DNA of 47,978 nt from Tubiluchus corallicola (Eukaryota; Priapulida; Priapulimorpha; Priapulimorphida; Tubiluchidae), in contig JAQGDQ010000689.1 in the NCBI GenBank assembly GCA_030141605.1, positions 64,001 through 111,978 of the forward strand. Direction: 5' to 3'. The position numbers and the translations under genes are program-made. Under the pieces are notes generated by a model. It did not search any database, had not been told where the DNA came from, and was given only the letters and a program-made list of their open reading frames with translations. Below, piece after piece: positions 8,560 through 18,400 of the stretch (its first letter is position 1; each line of letters opens with the position of its first letter).

Positions 8560-11085
8560 GTTATTATTATTATTGGAAATTCGTCTAATCTCACTTGTCA
8601 AAAATTCTAGTAAACACAACAAGAAATATGATTTTGGACAACAATTTCAGCCTGATCTTTCCCCTGTAAAGCGCAATGATAAAAAAATGTATTTTTCAGC
8701 TTCTTTATATTGGAAATTCATCTAATCTCACTTGTCAAAAATTTGGGTAAATATGATTGAACTTTCTTCTCCCTTCCTGACTGTGTTTATTTTATATGTT
8801 TTTTTAGAGTACAGATGGCAGCAGCAGTTTAGAACGTGTAGAGACTGATGGTGAAAAGCCTCTTGCTCAGACAGAGAAATCAGATCAAGGTTTGAATTTT
8901 TATGTTGACAGGTGTTGACGGTTACACGGTTAATGAATGTAGTTAACCCTTTCAGTCCCAAATTATGTGTTTAATAAGGAAAATTTTTTGGCTTGGTACT
9001 TTTGTTCAGTATGTCCATCTTGTTTACACATAATAATTTTTTTTTTCTACCTGTGCCCGCGTGCTAAATATAGCCTGTATCCCACGGGATACATTGGGAT
9101 TCAATGGAAGCATAAAATGCGCTTCATTTTGCAACTGTTGATAATTTTTTAATGTATTTAAGACATTTAGTATGCATGCTATACTGATCTGTACAAAGTC
9201 GTCTCTAAAGTACTGTACCTTGCACAGTTTTTTATGCTATGTAGATTTTCTAGTTTGCCATTTTATCACCATATTTAGTCTATTGTTATTGGCTTAAATC
9301 AAAATGACTATTAACAGATCAAATAACTGCCAATTTTATTAATTTTAAAGGCAGAAAATATTCTCGTATCCCACGGGATACAACGGGTATGAAAGGGTTA
9401 AACACAACATTAGAATAACGGAACTTCTGAGTGAACTGTAGAAATTTGCAACAACGACAGCTTGCCTTCACGGCGTTCTTGCTGCCCAGCATACATCAGC
9501 TTACGTCATTTTTTTTTCAAATATGCCGGCAGCCACTGTATATTAAAATGCAATGCAAAATGTTATTCGAGGATTGGCTTTTTCTTCAAATGTTCCTTCC
9601 TCACTCCTGGCTGTATTGATTCAGTGGCTTATCCTGCTTTACTTAAAGGAAGACAGGATGATTTTTCATATACTATCCCATTTTTAAAAAATTCCCGTAT
9701 TTGAAAAAAATGATGTAAGCTGATGGCTGGTGTACATGGGCGAGACAGCCAAGGGCAAATAGGTTACCTCCTTGTGGGGACATTCAAACTGAGAAACACG
9801 TTGTACAGACACGCCCCCTAACATCAAATATGAGAAACTGCTACGACAATGTAACCTTTGCTGATGTAACTCACTTCTTTGAGCACACTAATTGTTATAT
9901 AATCAGTTATGAAGTTTTGCAACTTTTATGCTGATGTACCTTGTATGCATAACACTGTTTTTAATGCTATAACCTTGAGTAGGAAATGTACGTAAAGTGA
10001 CATTTGGACTAAAATCACTAATGTATCGACTGTGGCATTTACCTCGTTCCTCGTGTATACATGTATCTTGTTTTAGTCAATAAACTACATACATACATAC
10101 AACGTGAATGCTGTGAACACAAGCTGTGGTGAAGGTACAATGCGGGAAACCTTTACTAGTCACTCAGAAGTTCTGTTATTCTGGCATTGTGTTTATTTGT
10201 ATTTTTTATACAAAAATTAGTCATTGGTTCAAATTTAAAGCGGTTACACAGCCTTAACCTGTAGGATTAGAGTTTAAAATGTGTAAGTAGTGTTCATTAA
10301 GTTTGTCCAGTACATTTTACCTACGGTCTACCTCAGATATAAGGGACACCTCCAGACCGGAAAAAATCGTCCCTTATACCCGATGTTCCTTATAGCCGAA
10401 GTTGAGTCAGACCGAGGGTGTATCTAGACCTGTACTTTTCTGTACTTTTACCCATATTTTTATGGATTATTGCTACACATTCAGTGTAAACGGTATGCAG
10501 GAAGCTCCTTCAGTGATGCGAGATGTATGTGACTGCGGAAACCGAGCTGTTCGAAGGCCGAGTTTGAGAAAAATTGAGGTTAAAAATTGATCAATTTCGC
10601 TTTGATCATAAGGTCCCTTACAGGTAATTTGCCGGGGTTTCTATTACGCGGGACCTGAAGATATCGTCCCATCTCCAAGTACCTTATATACAAAGCTTTT
10701 TACATAGGACAAACGTTATGAGAAATCTGGACCGGTGTTGGCCGTCCCTTATCAGCGAGTACCTTATACCCGAGGTTGAGTGTATATAAATGGTAAAATA
10801 AACTTGAACTTGAACTTGAACCTTATTGGACCTAGTTTCGGAAGTGTCTTCATTAGCGAAATATTTATTTAAATATCGTTTTTTATTGTTTAGGATAATT
10901 TGCTGTTTTTTGTAGATGCAAAGGAACCGGAGGCGGAGGAGTCGAGCCCAGAACCAAGAGAGCGGAACGGCGAGAGATCAAGAACACCGAGTCCGGAAGA
11001 TCGCACGGATGACAAGGGCGAAAAGAGCGACAAGAGCGAGGCCTCCTCTTTTGAGGATCTCGGTCAAGAGGGAGCAGACGTGTAG
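3276..11085 (+). CDS. TEX264: TEX264-like ER-phagy receptor, five exons
   Basis: Joining exons 3276-3536, 3910-4131, 5544-5741, 8808-8889 and 10916-11085 gives 933 nt, a 310-residue protein (human TEX264 has 313). It begins with a single N-terminal membrane segment (residues ~6-28, MILVVIVLLLILLG...), then the GyrI-like domain (about 35-190) with family landmarks GKPPIRNVEVAYKTG, IGVYYDDP, VTTTFP, LSIF and IHFMAPLSKQDEFYVPE. After that comes a long acidic, Ser/Glu/Lys-rich disordered tail. Near the C-terminus SSFEDL (Phe300, Leu303) matches the LC3-interacting region of human TEX264 (SSFEEL). In vertebrates TEX264 sits in the ER membrane and recruits ATG8 proteins to ER during starvation; that role here is inferred from homology. 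All exon phases are consistent (0,0,0,1). The two first introns need GC donors. Confidence 0.9.
3910..4131 (+). CDS. TEX264: TEX264 exon 2
   Basis: 74 codons starting VPAHKLRFLAG after acceptor TTTTCAG and ending ICEYVQ, phase 0 to 0. The border is CAG|GCATGC, again a GC donor. An alternative GT donor six bases earlier (TAT|GTACAG) is also in phase but would delete Val-Gln, where human TEX264 has matching length (TYIKERKLC versus EYVQEHQLC). Confidence 0.87.
4218..4303. repeat. Duplicated unit with palindrome ATGATACGTATCAT
   Basis: In TEX264 intron 2, a unit of about 45 bp occurs twice in tandem. Each copy contains the perfect 14-bp palindrome ATGATACGTATCAT followed by GATACACC. Confidence 0.7.
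4425..4690 (+). repeat. Dispersed repeat family A, copy 1
   Basis: Shares long stretches with 16237-16460: GACTTTACTTAATTA, CATTAGTCTGTG, GAACTAGGTAAG-like, CTAGCTGTTAAAACT, GGGCTGCGAGGCA and GTACACTTTAACCT. No coding potential. Probably a non-autonomous mobile element of unknown class, in TEX264 intron 2. Confidence 0.65.
4995..5320 (+). mobile_element. Possible solo LTR
   Basis: Contains a promoter-like TATATAAG at about 5151 and, ~120 bp on, an AATAAATGTG polyadenylation-like signal (~5269), the spacing expected of U3-R-U5 in a solo LTR. I could not find a clean 4-6 bp target duplication or TG..CA ends, so this is tentative. Confidence 0.3.
5371..5460. repeat. 30-bp tandem repeat, three copies
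   Basis: Three near-identical 30-bp units (core TATTCCCTATATTTGATATG) within TEX264 intron 2, about 80 bp before exon 3. Confidence 0.85.
5544..5741 (+). CDS. TEX264: TEX264 exon 3
   Basis: 66 codons, acceptor TTTTTAG, start EHQLCAHP, donor AAG|GTAAGC. Encodes the end of the GyrI-like domain (IHFMAPLSKQDEFYVPEVKE) and the start of the acidic tail (SESEGDDSENAEEDGGD). Confidence 0.9.
5950..6860. repeat. ~62-bp minisatellite in TEX264 intron 3
   Basis: About 14 degenerate units built on TGTAGAAGTGTTTTCATGTG followed by GTGATCCGTAATGCGTATAC and CAACAGCTTACATTACAAC. Two unit subtypes alternate (GATCCGTAA... and GTTCCATAATGCGTTCTCAG...), giving a higher-order pattern. The short 65-codon open frames here are by-products of the repeat. 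Confidence 0.9.
7003..7408. repeat. 133-bp tandem repeat, three copies
   Basis: GGAGACACCTGTTCT recurs at 7010, 7143 and 7276, an exact 133-bp period; each unit ends CCGCCCCCAGACCC. The following DNA (TAACTGCTTTTTTGTTGGGC...) may belong to the same mobile element. Confidence 0.88.
7409..8509. other. TEX264 intron 3, featureless part
   Basis: AT-rich intron sequence; no exon, RNA gene or mobile element recognised. Confidence 0.4.
8511..8574. repeat. (TTA)n microsatellite
   Basis: About 20 TTA triplets with single interruptions. Homopolymeric frames on both strands (poly-Leu, poly-Asn) are artefacts. Confidence 0.95.
8575..8750. repeat. Two-copy direct repeat of ~38 bp, 137 bp apart
   Basis: GGAAATTCGTCTAATCTCAC (8575) and GGAAATTCATCTAATCTCAC (8712) begin two ~38-bp copies; the second lies ~60 bp before TEX264 exon 4. 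Confidence 0.75.
8808..8889 (+). CDS. TEX264: TEX264 exon 4
   Basis: 82 nt, acceptor TTTTTTAG, encoding STDGSSSLERVETDGEKPLA and ending after SDQ plus one base; donor G|GTTTGA is weak. Assigned because it joins exons 3 and 5 in phase and has the same Ser/Glu/Lys composition as the tail. Sequence alone cannot exclude that it is skipped. Confidence 0.7.
8947..9397. mobile_element. piggyBac-type MITE with TTAA target site
   Basis: 451 bp bounded by CCCTTTCA (8947-8954) and TGAAAGGG (9390-9397), each flanked directly by TTAA (8943-8946 and 9398-9401). Inside, a 16-bp near-palindrome GTATCCCACGGGATAC occurs at 9077-9092 and again at 9366-9381 next to the right end. No transposase. In TEX264 intron 4. 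Confidence 0.75.
9490..9736. repeat. Fold-back element, ~25-bp inverted arms
   Basis: CATCAGCTTACGTCATTTTT at about 9496 is mirrored by AAAAATGATGTAAGCTGATG at about 9705, with ~190 bp between. Looks like a small MITE in TEX264 intron 4; no target duplication identified. Confidence 0.6.
10317..10830. mobile_element. Tigger/mariner-like MITE with (TTGAAC) tail
   Basis: The left part has CCTCAGATATAAGGGACACC and the right part TACCTTATACCCGAGGTTGA, partly inverted copies of each other; internal TCCCTTATACCCGA motifs are typical of pogo/Tigger-like non-autonomous elements. It is followed by three CTTGAA(C) units near 10801-10820. Class call is by motif resemblance. Confidence 0.45.
10916..11085 (+). 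CDS. TEX264: TEX264 exon 5 with LIR motif
   Basis: Acceptor TTTTTTGTAG; the first two bases complete an Asp codon. 55 further residues, very rich in Glu, Arg, Lys and Ser, include SRTPSPEDR and the LIR core SSFEDL, then stop TAG. The two serines before Phe300 match positions that are phosphorylated in the human protein. Confidence 0.87.
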
Positions 11086-11484
11086 TGTAAAATTTAGGGT
11101 GTGAAATTTTAAGTGATTTACAAAGTCTCGCCTACAAAATGTTTCCTCTTCACCGCGAAGATGTTTTTTAAATCAGCTGTCGTTAATTATAAGAATCTGA
11201 CAGCTTTTTTGATCGGAATGGTTGGCATCTTTTACACTGCAGGTATTTACAGAATTTGCAGACAGCTTTTATACATATAAATCATCTTTGTTCACATATA
11301 ATGATTGCATTACGTGTAATACAATAGGGTAAGTAGTGCTATTTACGTTGGTTTATACATTATTTTGTTAGTAGCAAATACAGCATTTCATTAATGTCAT
11401 TAACTGTGAAACCTTTAGTTATGTATTCATTATGCAAAGTCCAGAACAGAATGTACGCTATTATGTTAGCAAGTCCTTAAGAAT

Positions 11485-11980
11485 CAGGGATGAGAATGAC
11501 AAATTGCAAAAAACTCTGAAACAGGCCGGGGGGTTTGGGGCCACCTAGGCCCCCAATGGGGTTCAAGGAAGCCCCCTTGGAGGCAGCAACAAATTGCAAT
11601 TTTGTGACTTAAAATATCAATTACCTTGTTTCATGCATAATTTAAAATACCCAACTATCAAGGATACATGATACCTAATTGTCTCAAAAACGCCTAAGTA
11701 CTGGCCGCTCCTATGCAAAAGTATATAAAAACTGTCTGCAATTGACTCAAATAACTCCGCACAACTGATTCTATATTTTTACGCATAGAGATATACACGT
11801 GGTTACACTGATGTACGTGATGTAAACAAAGTGACGGCCTGCCAACTAGCGGTCAGCTTGTGAAATAATGTAGGGGTGCGTAAAAATTTTCTCAATGAAT
11901 TTACGCGATTTACAAAAATGGCACTACTGGTCGTCCAAAAACTCGGAATTCCGCGTATCCGCGGAAAATTCTCATCCCTG
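11485..11980. mobile_element. MITE family B, copy 1 (6-bp TSD AAGAAT)
   Basis: 496 bp with perfect 13-bp terminal inverted repeats CAGGGATGAGAAT ... ATTCTCATCCCTG. Flanked by AAGAAT on both sides (11479-11484 and 11981-11986). Same family as 16758-17286. The CAGGG ends suggest hAT, whose usual duplication is 8 bp. Confidence 0.85.
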
Positions 11981-12130
11981 AAGAATAAGTATGGTGGTTC
12001 AAGTGCGCTGCAATACGGTTTCTGCATTTGTGATTGTTTATAATTACTGCAGTTTAGCTGAAAGTAAGTGGTAGTACTTTTTTACCATATGCAGTCAAAT
12101 TGTGTAATTTATTATACGCTACTGTATAAC

Positions 12131-12581
12131 CAGGGCCGGCCTTAGGTAATTGGAGGCCCTAGGCGAAGTGAATTTGGTGGCCCCAAATGAAATAGAAAAA
12201 TAAAAAATAAATACGAAAAAAATAAAATTACGCAATTTATTAAAAACTACCTGTATTTATATCTAAATCAACAAATAACTGAAATTTATACAAACAAGTT
12301 CGTGCAGATGTCATAAACCTTCAACAAAAATCAACTTTTCGTGCTTTGATAGCAGCAAAAAAGCGGTAGTGTCCTCTATTGTCTAAAATAGATGATACAC
12401 AAGCTAGAAAACATTCATGGCCAAATAACGCACAAAATTCTCAAAAAAGAGAGAGAGGGAGAGGGAGTGAGGAGGCAGTATGTTCGCATAAAGCAAAAAA
12501 ATGTTACCTCAGCGTGAGGCCCCCCTGGAGGGTGAGGCCCTAGGCGGTTGCCTAGTTTGCCTATGCTTAAGGCCAGCCCTG
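12131..12581. mobile_element. hAT-type MITE (7-bp TSD GTATAAC)
   Basis: Ends CAGGGCCGGCCTTAGG and CTTAAGGCCAGCCCTG form imperfect inverted repeats; GGCCCTAGGCG occurs near both ends. GTATAAC flanks each side (12124-12130, 12582-12588). 451 bp, no transposase. Confidence 0.8.
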
Positions 12582-12588
12582 GTATAAC

Positions 12589-13220
12589 TTAAACACTATT
12601 CTAAGAAATTAGTGTTGTTATTAGTTGTACTTGAGCAGTTGCACAAGTGAAAGATGGAATGATTAGGAACAGTAAAGATTTTTAACGGTGCACTCATCAT
12701 TCTGTTCATCGCGTTATAAAAAGTATTGCCATTGTGTTTTCTTATATGTCATACTGCTTTTATGGATGAATACTGCAGTTCGTGATCATAAGAGATGCAG
12801 TTCACGATCATGCTTATCAACGTACAGCGCCTATTTGTTGGCCACGCGGATGCGACAAAAAGGTGCTGCTGCCAGCCTTAGTAGATTCGCTGAGTCGCGT
12901 GTAGCTTTGAAAGCTTAACAAAATTTAACTATGGAGGTAATTATTATTTAACCTAAGCTTTATTTTAAAAACGCTATTGTAGTTTTCAATATTGTATGCT
13001 TTATTTTGAACGAATGTCTACACAATCGTCCAATTTGCTTTTAAAATTAGAATTTGTAGGCTTCTTCGCTTTAGCATTATTGTTTGTGAACCATGTTAAT
13101 CAACGAAATTTGCCAATTAAGCTAGGAAGTATTACATACATTATATATTGATGAACGGTTTCTTCCTAATTATTGTCGATATTGTATCTATGCCATCTCA
13201 ATCATGATTTTGTATATTAA
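12589..13220. other. Intergenic, nothing recognised
   Basis: AT-rich sequence between two MITEs. No exon or RNA gene seen. Confidence 0.4.
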
Positions 13221-13221
13221 T

Positions 13222-13711
13222 TAGCGTTGCTACGGATATCCGATTTGTATCCGAAAATGGTGATATTCGCGAGATTCTGCAGGCATTCGTATCCGATATT
13301 ATCTGGTAGTTATAAAAATTTGATATTCGCAAATATCCGCTATCCGGTTTTCGTAATGTGCAACTGAAAATGGTTTTTGAATAATTTAACAGCCGAAAAT
13401 AAATAAATAAAATATTACCAAACAACCTTTATCCTATGTTTGCATTTTCAAGATGAAAATTTTACATCTTTTTGTGTGTGGTAATATGGTGTATCTTCAG
13501 TCTAGGTCCTTTAAAATGATAGGCTAAACGAAAACGCTAAAGTTTGCAGATGGTAACTAAATTTTCATTATCCAAACTGATCCGCATATTCGATCCGAAC
13601 TTAGCTAACCTATCCCGGTTATAATTCGAATCCAGAAGTCAATTTGAGGAAATGTTCGATGATATCCGGTATTCGCTATCGTAGCAAAAAAGTGTATCTA
13701 GAGCAACACTA
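13222..13711. mobile_element. hAT-like MITE, degraded
   Basis: Ends TAGCGTTGC and GCAACACTA form 9-bp inverted repeats with one mismatch. The flanking octamers ATATTAAT and GTGTTAAT agree at 6 of 8 positions, consistent with an old 8-bp duplication. The interior repeats ATATCCG/GTATCCG motifs many times. Confidence 0.6.
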
Positions 13712-13864
13712 GTGTTAATTCATAATATGGCGAGTTTTATTAAGTAATTTAGGGCAGTTTTGCTAGTTTTTTTATTTGTATAGGGAATCTGTGGCATTTG
13801 AAAATGTTCGTCCTGATTTATATGCTGTAATACTGAAGCCAAACCGTTTCACTAATTTTGCTTA

Positions 13865-14292
13865 CCGTATATACTCGCATATAAGCCGAATTTAGAACTA
13901 TAAAATACAATACTGAAATCAGGGGGTCGGCTTATATGCGCATGAAACAAAATGAACACAAGGACAGACACTAATGCCAATTTTCCAGCCACACATTTTC
14001 ATCGCTATCTGACTCTTTATTTGGTTGTGTGTCACCCAATGTATAATTTCTTATAGTATGTAACATAAAAGTAAGCATTTTACATCTTTATAGTAAAAGA
14101 TTTCTATGAACCAAAAATACCCAATTAACAAAATGTGACAAAAAGGGATCAATTTTGTTGATTGGGTATGGAGTAAAATTAGACAAGTTGATGGTCGGCT
14201 TATATACGGGTTTTTGCAAAAACTGGCCATTTTAAAGCACTTTTAGGGGGTCGGCTTATATGCGATGTAGGCTTATATGCGAGTATATACGG
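13865..14292. mobile_element. mariner-type MITE, TA target
   Basis: Termini CCGTATATACTCGCATATAA and TTATATGCGAGTATATACGG are perfect inverted repeats of at least 20 bp, flanked by TA on both sides (13863-13864, 14293-14294). Inner GGGGTCGGCTTATATGC repeats extend the arms. No transposase. Confidence 0.85.
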
Positions 14293-14473
14293 TAGTTTAT
14301 TTGCAAATAATGTTTTGGTATTTTGGTAATATTGTTTGGCATGATTATTGATGGGAGCTAGTCATCGCGTTATGAAACGGCGATAGTATCTGTCTGAGTT
14401 TCATTCAACTTGGAAAAAGTTACTAATAATAGTAACTTGTTTCTTTGTAGAAACACTGGTGCTCACTGATCAC

Positions 14474-14862
14474 TAGGAGTGAGCATTCTCTACCAGAAAG
14501 CGAAGGTAGATTTGTGACTTTCGAATTCGAATCGAACTGAACTGCAGTGTTTCGAATTCGAATTGAGATTGAACGATTTTCGAACTAGTTTTCGAACCAC
14601 CAGTAAAAATTAGTCTTAAAATCACAAAAATGTGTATCACTCGATTTTGCTCTGCAATAAAACGACTAGTAATTTCTGTAAAATTGTGCGAAGAAATCAC
14701 AGCTAAATTATGATAATTGCATGATGTTTCAATCGTTTTAGTGATAAAAAAAATGTGTGATTGAAGTGCTGAATTATTCGAATCTATAGTTTTGGATTAG
14801 AATCGAGTACGAACTAAAAAAACTCGTTCGAATCGAATTCGAGCGTGCGATGCTCACCCCTA
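14474..14862. mobile_element. hAT-type MITE family C, copy 1 (8-bp TSD CTGATCAC)
   Basis: Ends TAGGAGTGAGCAT and ATGCTCACCCCTA (one mismatch) with a perfect 8-bp duplication CTGATCAC at 14466-14473 and 14863-14870. The interior is rich in TTCGAATTCGAA palindromes. 389 bp, no transposase. Confidence 0.88.
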
Positions 14863-14999
14863 CTGATCACACATTCACACCTCATTTCCTCTTACACAGC
14901 ATCTATCAGAAAAAGCTAAGCTTGGATAGATTGACCTATTTGGCTTCTGTTAACTACTAAATTAGTGCATAATGTGCTTTGTCTATATAAACTGGTTGT

Positions 15000-15112
15000 A
15001 TGTTTGTAAATTTACCACTGATGACGACAGCAGTAGCTCTGTCGAAACTTTTGACATGATTTTTGCCTTTCTGTTTGATTTTCAATCAACCTTTATATAG
15101 CAGGTTTGCATT
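15000..15112 (+). mobile_element. Penelope-like fragment with hammerhead-like core, copy 1
   Basis: ACCACTGATGACGACAGCAG then TAGCTCTGTCGAAAC: CTGATGA box, a hairpin formed by GACAG and CTGTC, and GAAAC box, the order of a hammerhead ribozyme core such as those found in Penelope-like elements. The same block recurs twice, in opposite orientations, at 17349-17587. The cleavage-site triplet after the GAAAC box looks like GAC rather than NUH, so activity is doubtful. Confidence 0.55.
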
Positions 15113-15118
15113 TTGCAA

Positions 15119-15481
15119 TGGGAGTGACCATCGAACGTTCGAATCGAATGAATTTTTTAATTCGAATTCGATTGGAAACTGAAATTATGGATACTAATAA
15201 TTTAGTATATTATTGAACCACCGCTTGAACTATATACGTTCTTTATCATTAAAATGTTTGAAGCGTCGTGCAATCAGCAGAATTTAGCTGCGATTTCTGC
15301 ACACAATTTTTAAACAAATTATTATTTTTGTTGCAGAACAAAATTAAACAATGTGCACGATCTTTACGAGAATTCGTTCTGTTAATTATTCGAAAATTTT
15401 AAAACCGGATTCGAAATATTGAAATTTGCTTTGATTCGAGTTCGAAAGTCGACTCTTTCTGACGGAGAATGCTCGCCCATA
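15119..15481. mobile_element. hAT-type MITE family C, copy 2 (degraded, opposite orientation)
   Basis: Left end GGGAGTGACCATCGAACGTT and right end GAGAATGCTCGCCCATA resemble the termini of 14474-14862 in reverse; the interior again has TTCGAATTCGAT motifs. Flanks no longer show a clear 8-bp duplication. Confidence 0.65.
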
Positions 15482-15489
15482 TTTTACAT

Positions 15490-16236
15490 TAATGTCATGG
15501 ACCACTGTGAATTCGAAGAGATAGATTAAAAATTTTCTGTCGTACAAAGCATCCGCATCTTACAATCATTACGTAATTTATGGATAAAATTGCGGATGCT
15601 GATCAATGGAAAAATTCCCACATGTTATTTCTGAAATGTTTCTGACACATTCTTTTGCTTTCTATGATTTCACTCTGACATCTACAGGAAAAAATTCAAA
15701 ATTTTACACCGACGAGATGCGAGTGTCGTACAGACATTGTTCCGCTTGATAAAAATTGTTATTATGATAACCGTTTTGCTGCCGTGTGTTAGTTTATTGC
15801 GTTACAGGGTGTTGCATAGTCTATAGCTGTTTTGTAAGTATCGCGTTTTCACGATTATATTTTTGTATTTGAGTTTCAATGAGCATTTGTGTGTGGAATT
15901 CTGTGTAAAAGCCTCTGACTCTGTCAGATAAATGATAAATCTTGAAAATATCTGTGAAGATATACAGCTAGGTAGCCATTATATTAGACCAGTTAAAAAT
16001 TGTTGGCGAAGTTTTATTGGCATTGTTAATGTATCAGGTATATTATTGGTACTGCAGTGTGAATTTTATAGGCAGAATTAGAATAAACCTTTTCACAGTT
16101 TTCTTGTGCTCATGTGCAGTTGCAGTAGGTCAAAGGTTATGTGTGCCAAGCAAATGCATCTTAACTATAACCGTTACGTGGAATATGTGTAAAGCAAAGC
16201 CGTCTGTAGCTTCATTTTAGTAACTTCACTTGCTTT
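15490..16236. other. Intergenic, nothing recognised
   Basis: AT-rich sequence with no coding exon, hairpin or repeat I can name. Confidence 0.4.
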
Positions 16237-16460
16237 ATGCAGACTTTACTTAATTACATTAGTCTGTGCATAGAGTGATTTCCTAGCAGGGTCTTGTTTG
16301 AGAAAAAAAAACGAACTAGGTAAGCTTCTAGCTAGCTGTTAAAACTCTTACCATGACAATAGCGTGGGCTGCGAGGCACTGTCGAATGTACATCAATACG
16401 TAGTCTCGTACACTTTAACCTTTGATCTTTTCATGATCACCATCAATCACTGGAACTGTG
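16237..16460 (+). repeat. Dispersed repeat family A, copy 2
   Basis: Same family and orientation as 4425-4690, with shared blocks CATTAGTCTGTG, CTAGCTGTTAAAACT and GGGCTGCGAGGCACTGTC. Confidence 0.65.
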
Positions 16461-16757
16461 AAATGGCTTATTGCTAAAATTTAGTCGACCGAGTTAGCAC
16501 TTGCTGTTGGGAGAATAGCTTTTTTTCATTTTCTGAACAATAATATTGAAAGCACTTCATTGAGTCAGAGCTCAACACGAATTTTCTTGCATTTTTCAAT
16601 GATTGAACAATCGTATACTAAATGTGTTTTACAGATAAGTGTATCTACCTACCAATGTAACGGCACAACATGTGGATAATCAATAAAATACATAGTTTAT
16701 TATTGAAATCAGTGTGTCTGTGATTGGCATTCCATTGTTGACTTAATTAAACATTAG

Positions 16758-17286
16758 CAGGGATGAGAATGACAAATTGCAAAAAACTCTGAAACAGGCC
16801 GGGGGTTTGGGGGCCGCGTAGCCCCCATGGGGGTTCAAGTAGTCCAAGGCGAAGCCCCCTTGGAGCCAGCAACAAATTGCAATTTTGTGACCATAGATAA
16901 CCTCTAAGTGGACTTAAAATATCAATTACCTTGTTTCATGCATATTTTAAAATACCCAACTATCAAGGATACATGATACCTAATTGTCTCAAAAATGCCT
17001 AAGTACTGGCCGCTCCTATGCAAAAGTATATAAAAACTGTCTGCAATTGACTCAAATAACTCCACACAATTGATTCTATATTTTTACACATAGAGATATA
17101 CACGAGGTTACACTGATGTACGTGATGTAAACAAAGTGACGGCCTGCCACCTAGCGGTCAGCTTGTGAAATAATGTACTGGGTCCGTAAAAATTTTCTCA
17201 GCGAATTTACGCGATTTACAAAATTAGCACCACTGGTCTTCCAAAAACGCGGAATTCCGCGTATCCATGGAATATTCTCATCTCTG
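16758..17286. mobile_element. MITE family B, copy 2 (6-bp TSD CATTAG)
   Basis: 529 bp, starts CAGGGATGAGAAT and ends ATTCTCATCTCTG; flanked by CATTAG at 16752-16757 and 17287-17292. Strongly similar to 11485-11980 over its length, with extra sequence near the left end. Confidence 0.85.
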
Positions 17287-17348
17287 CATTAGATATGGTG
17301 CGAAATGTCTGAAATATTTTATTACAGGCACTTAAAACATTTGTAGTT

Positions 17349-17587
17349 AAAACACCACAACTTTATTAAAACTCTTAATTTACATAGTTAAAAAATCGTG
17401 TCAAACGTTTCAACAGATCCACTGCTGTCATCATCAGTGGTAAATTTTTACAACAAGGCCAATATATAAATTGACTGTATGTTCGTAAAAATTTACCACT
17501 GATGATGACAGCAGTAGCTCTGTCGAAACTTTTGACATGATTTTTGAACTATGTAAATTAAAGTTTTCAATAAAGTTGTTTTGTTTT
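17349..17587. mobile_element. 103-bp inverted repeat carrying two hammerhead-like cores
   Basis: Arms 17349-17451 (minus) and 17485-17587 (plus) align end to end at roughly 85-90% identity around a 33-bp spacer. Each arm holds CTGATGA, a GACAG/CTGT(C/T) hairpin and GAAAC, and each ends outward in AATAAAG. The arrangement suggests head-to-head Penelope-like ends or a fold-back derived from them. Confidence 0.7.
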
Positions 17588-17589
17588 AG

Positions 17590-18050
17590 CTATAAATGTC
17601 TGAAATATATTTTTTATAGCTCTTACGCCAGCCTATTAGTCTAATCTTAGTCATTATCTTAATCTATATTATGTGGCAAATTAAAATACATCGGTTTATA
17701 TTAGATTAACTTTACTTACATTAAAAATACAATAAAATAAAATGTAATACAAAGTGTAAATTTATCAAAATTGGGAGAGATCATTGAACTAGGGTAATGT
17801 TTTATAAACATCTCTTAAAATTGCAAACTTGCAAAAGTTTCGGCTAGCTTTCTACTAAAACAGACAGATTTGATGAAGTGACAATTTCATAACTGAGATC
17901 ATTCCATATACTACAAATTCAGTTTGAAAAAATCATAATTATACAAGTTCAAACCTAGAAGAATTGATAAAAAGTTTATAGGTATTTTAAAGCAAAATTA
18001 AACGCAAAACTAATTAAGCAAACTAATGTACGCTTATAATTGCTTCAGCT
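17590..18050. other. Intergenic, nothing recognised
   Basis: AT-rich, no gene or structured repeat seen. Confidence 0.4.
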
Positions 18051-18059
18051 AGGAGCCTC

Positions 18060-18400
18060 GTCTAAGTTTTACCACGTGCTAGCAGAAACAAACTCACGCA
18101 AAGCCTTTTGGGTAATCTCTCTGGCTGTAACTGCGCATTCAGATTAACGAGTTTTCTTTCCAAGTTCAGACTTGAGAGCAAAACTTGCTGTGAGTTACTC
18201 TCCTACAGCAAGCACGAGCTGACACTCGTTTCTCAATTCACTGCGAGAAGTGTGGAGAGTAACTCGCCGAGGTGTTCACACTAGACAGTAAATAAGACAT
18301 GCAGTAACTGTCGGAGAGTTTGCAAATTCCGACAGTACCTTGGAAGGCAGTTCACAGTTGCAAGTTTGCTGTCAGAGAGAAAACTTGCAGTTAAAGGTTT
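18060..18400. repeat. GAGTTACTC fold-back repeat, copy 1
   Basis: Contains AGTTCAGACTTGAGAGC, GAGTTACTCTCCTACAG and GGAGAGTAACTCGCCGAGG, the same motifs in both orientations, as in the larger tandem version at 35655-36705. Related mobile element without coding capacity. Confidence 0.55.
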
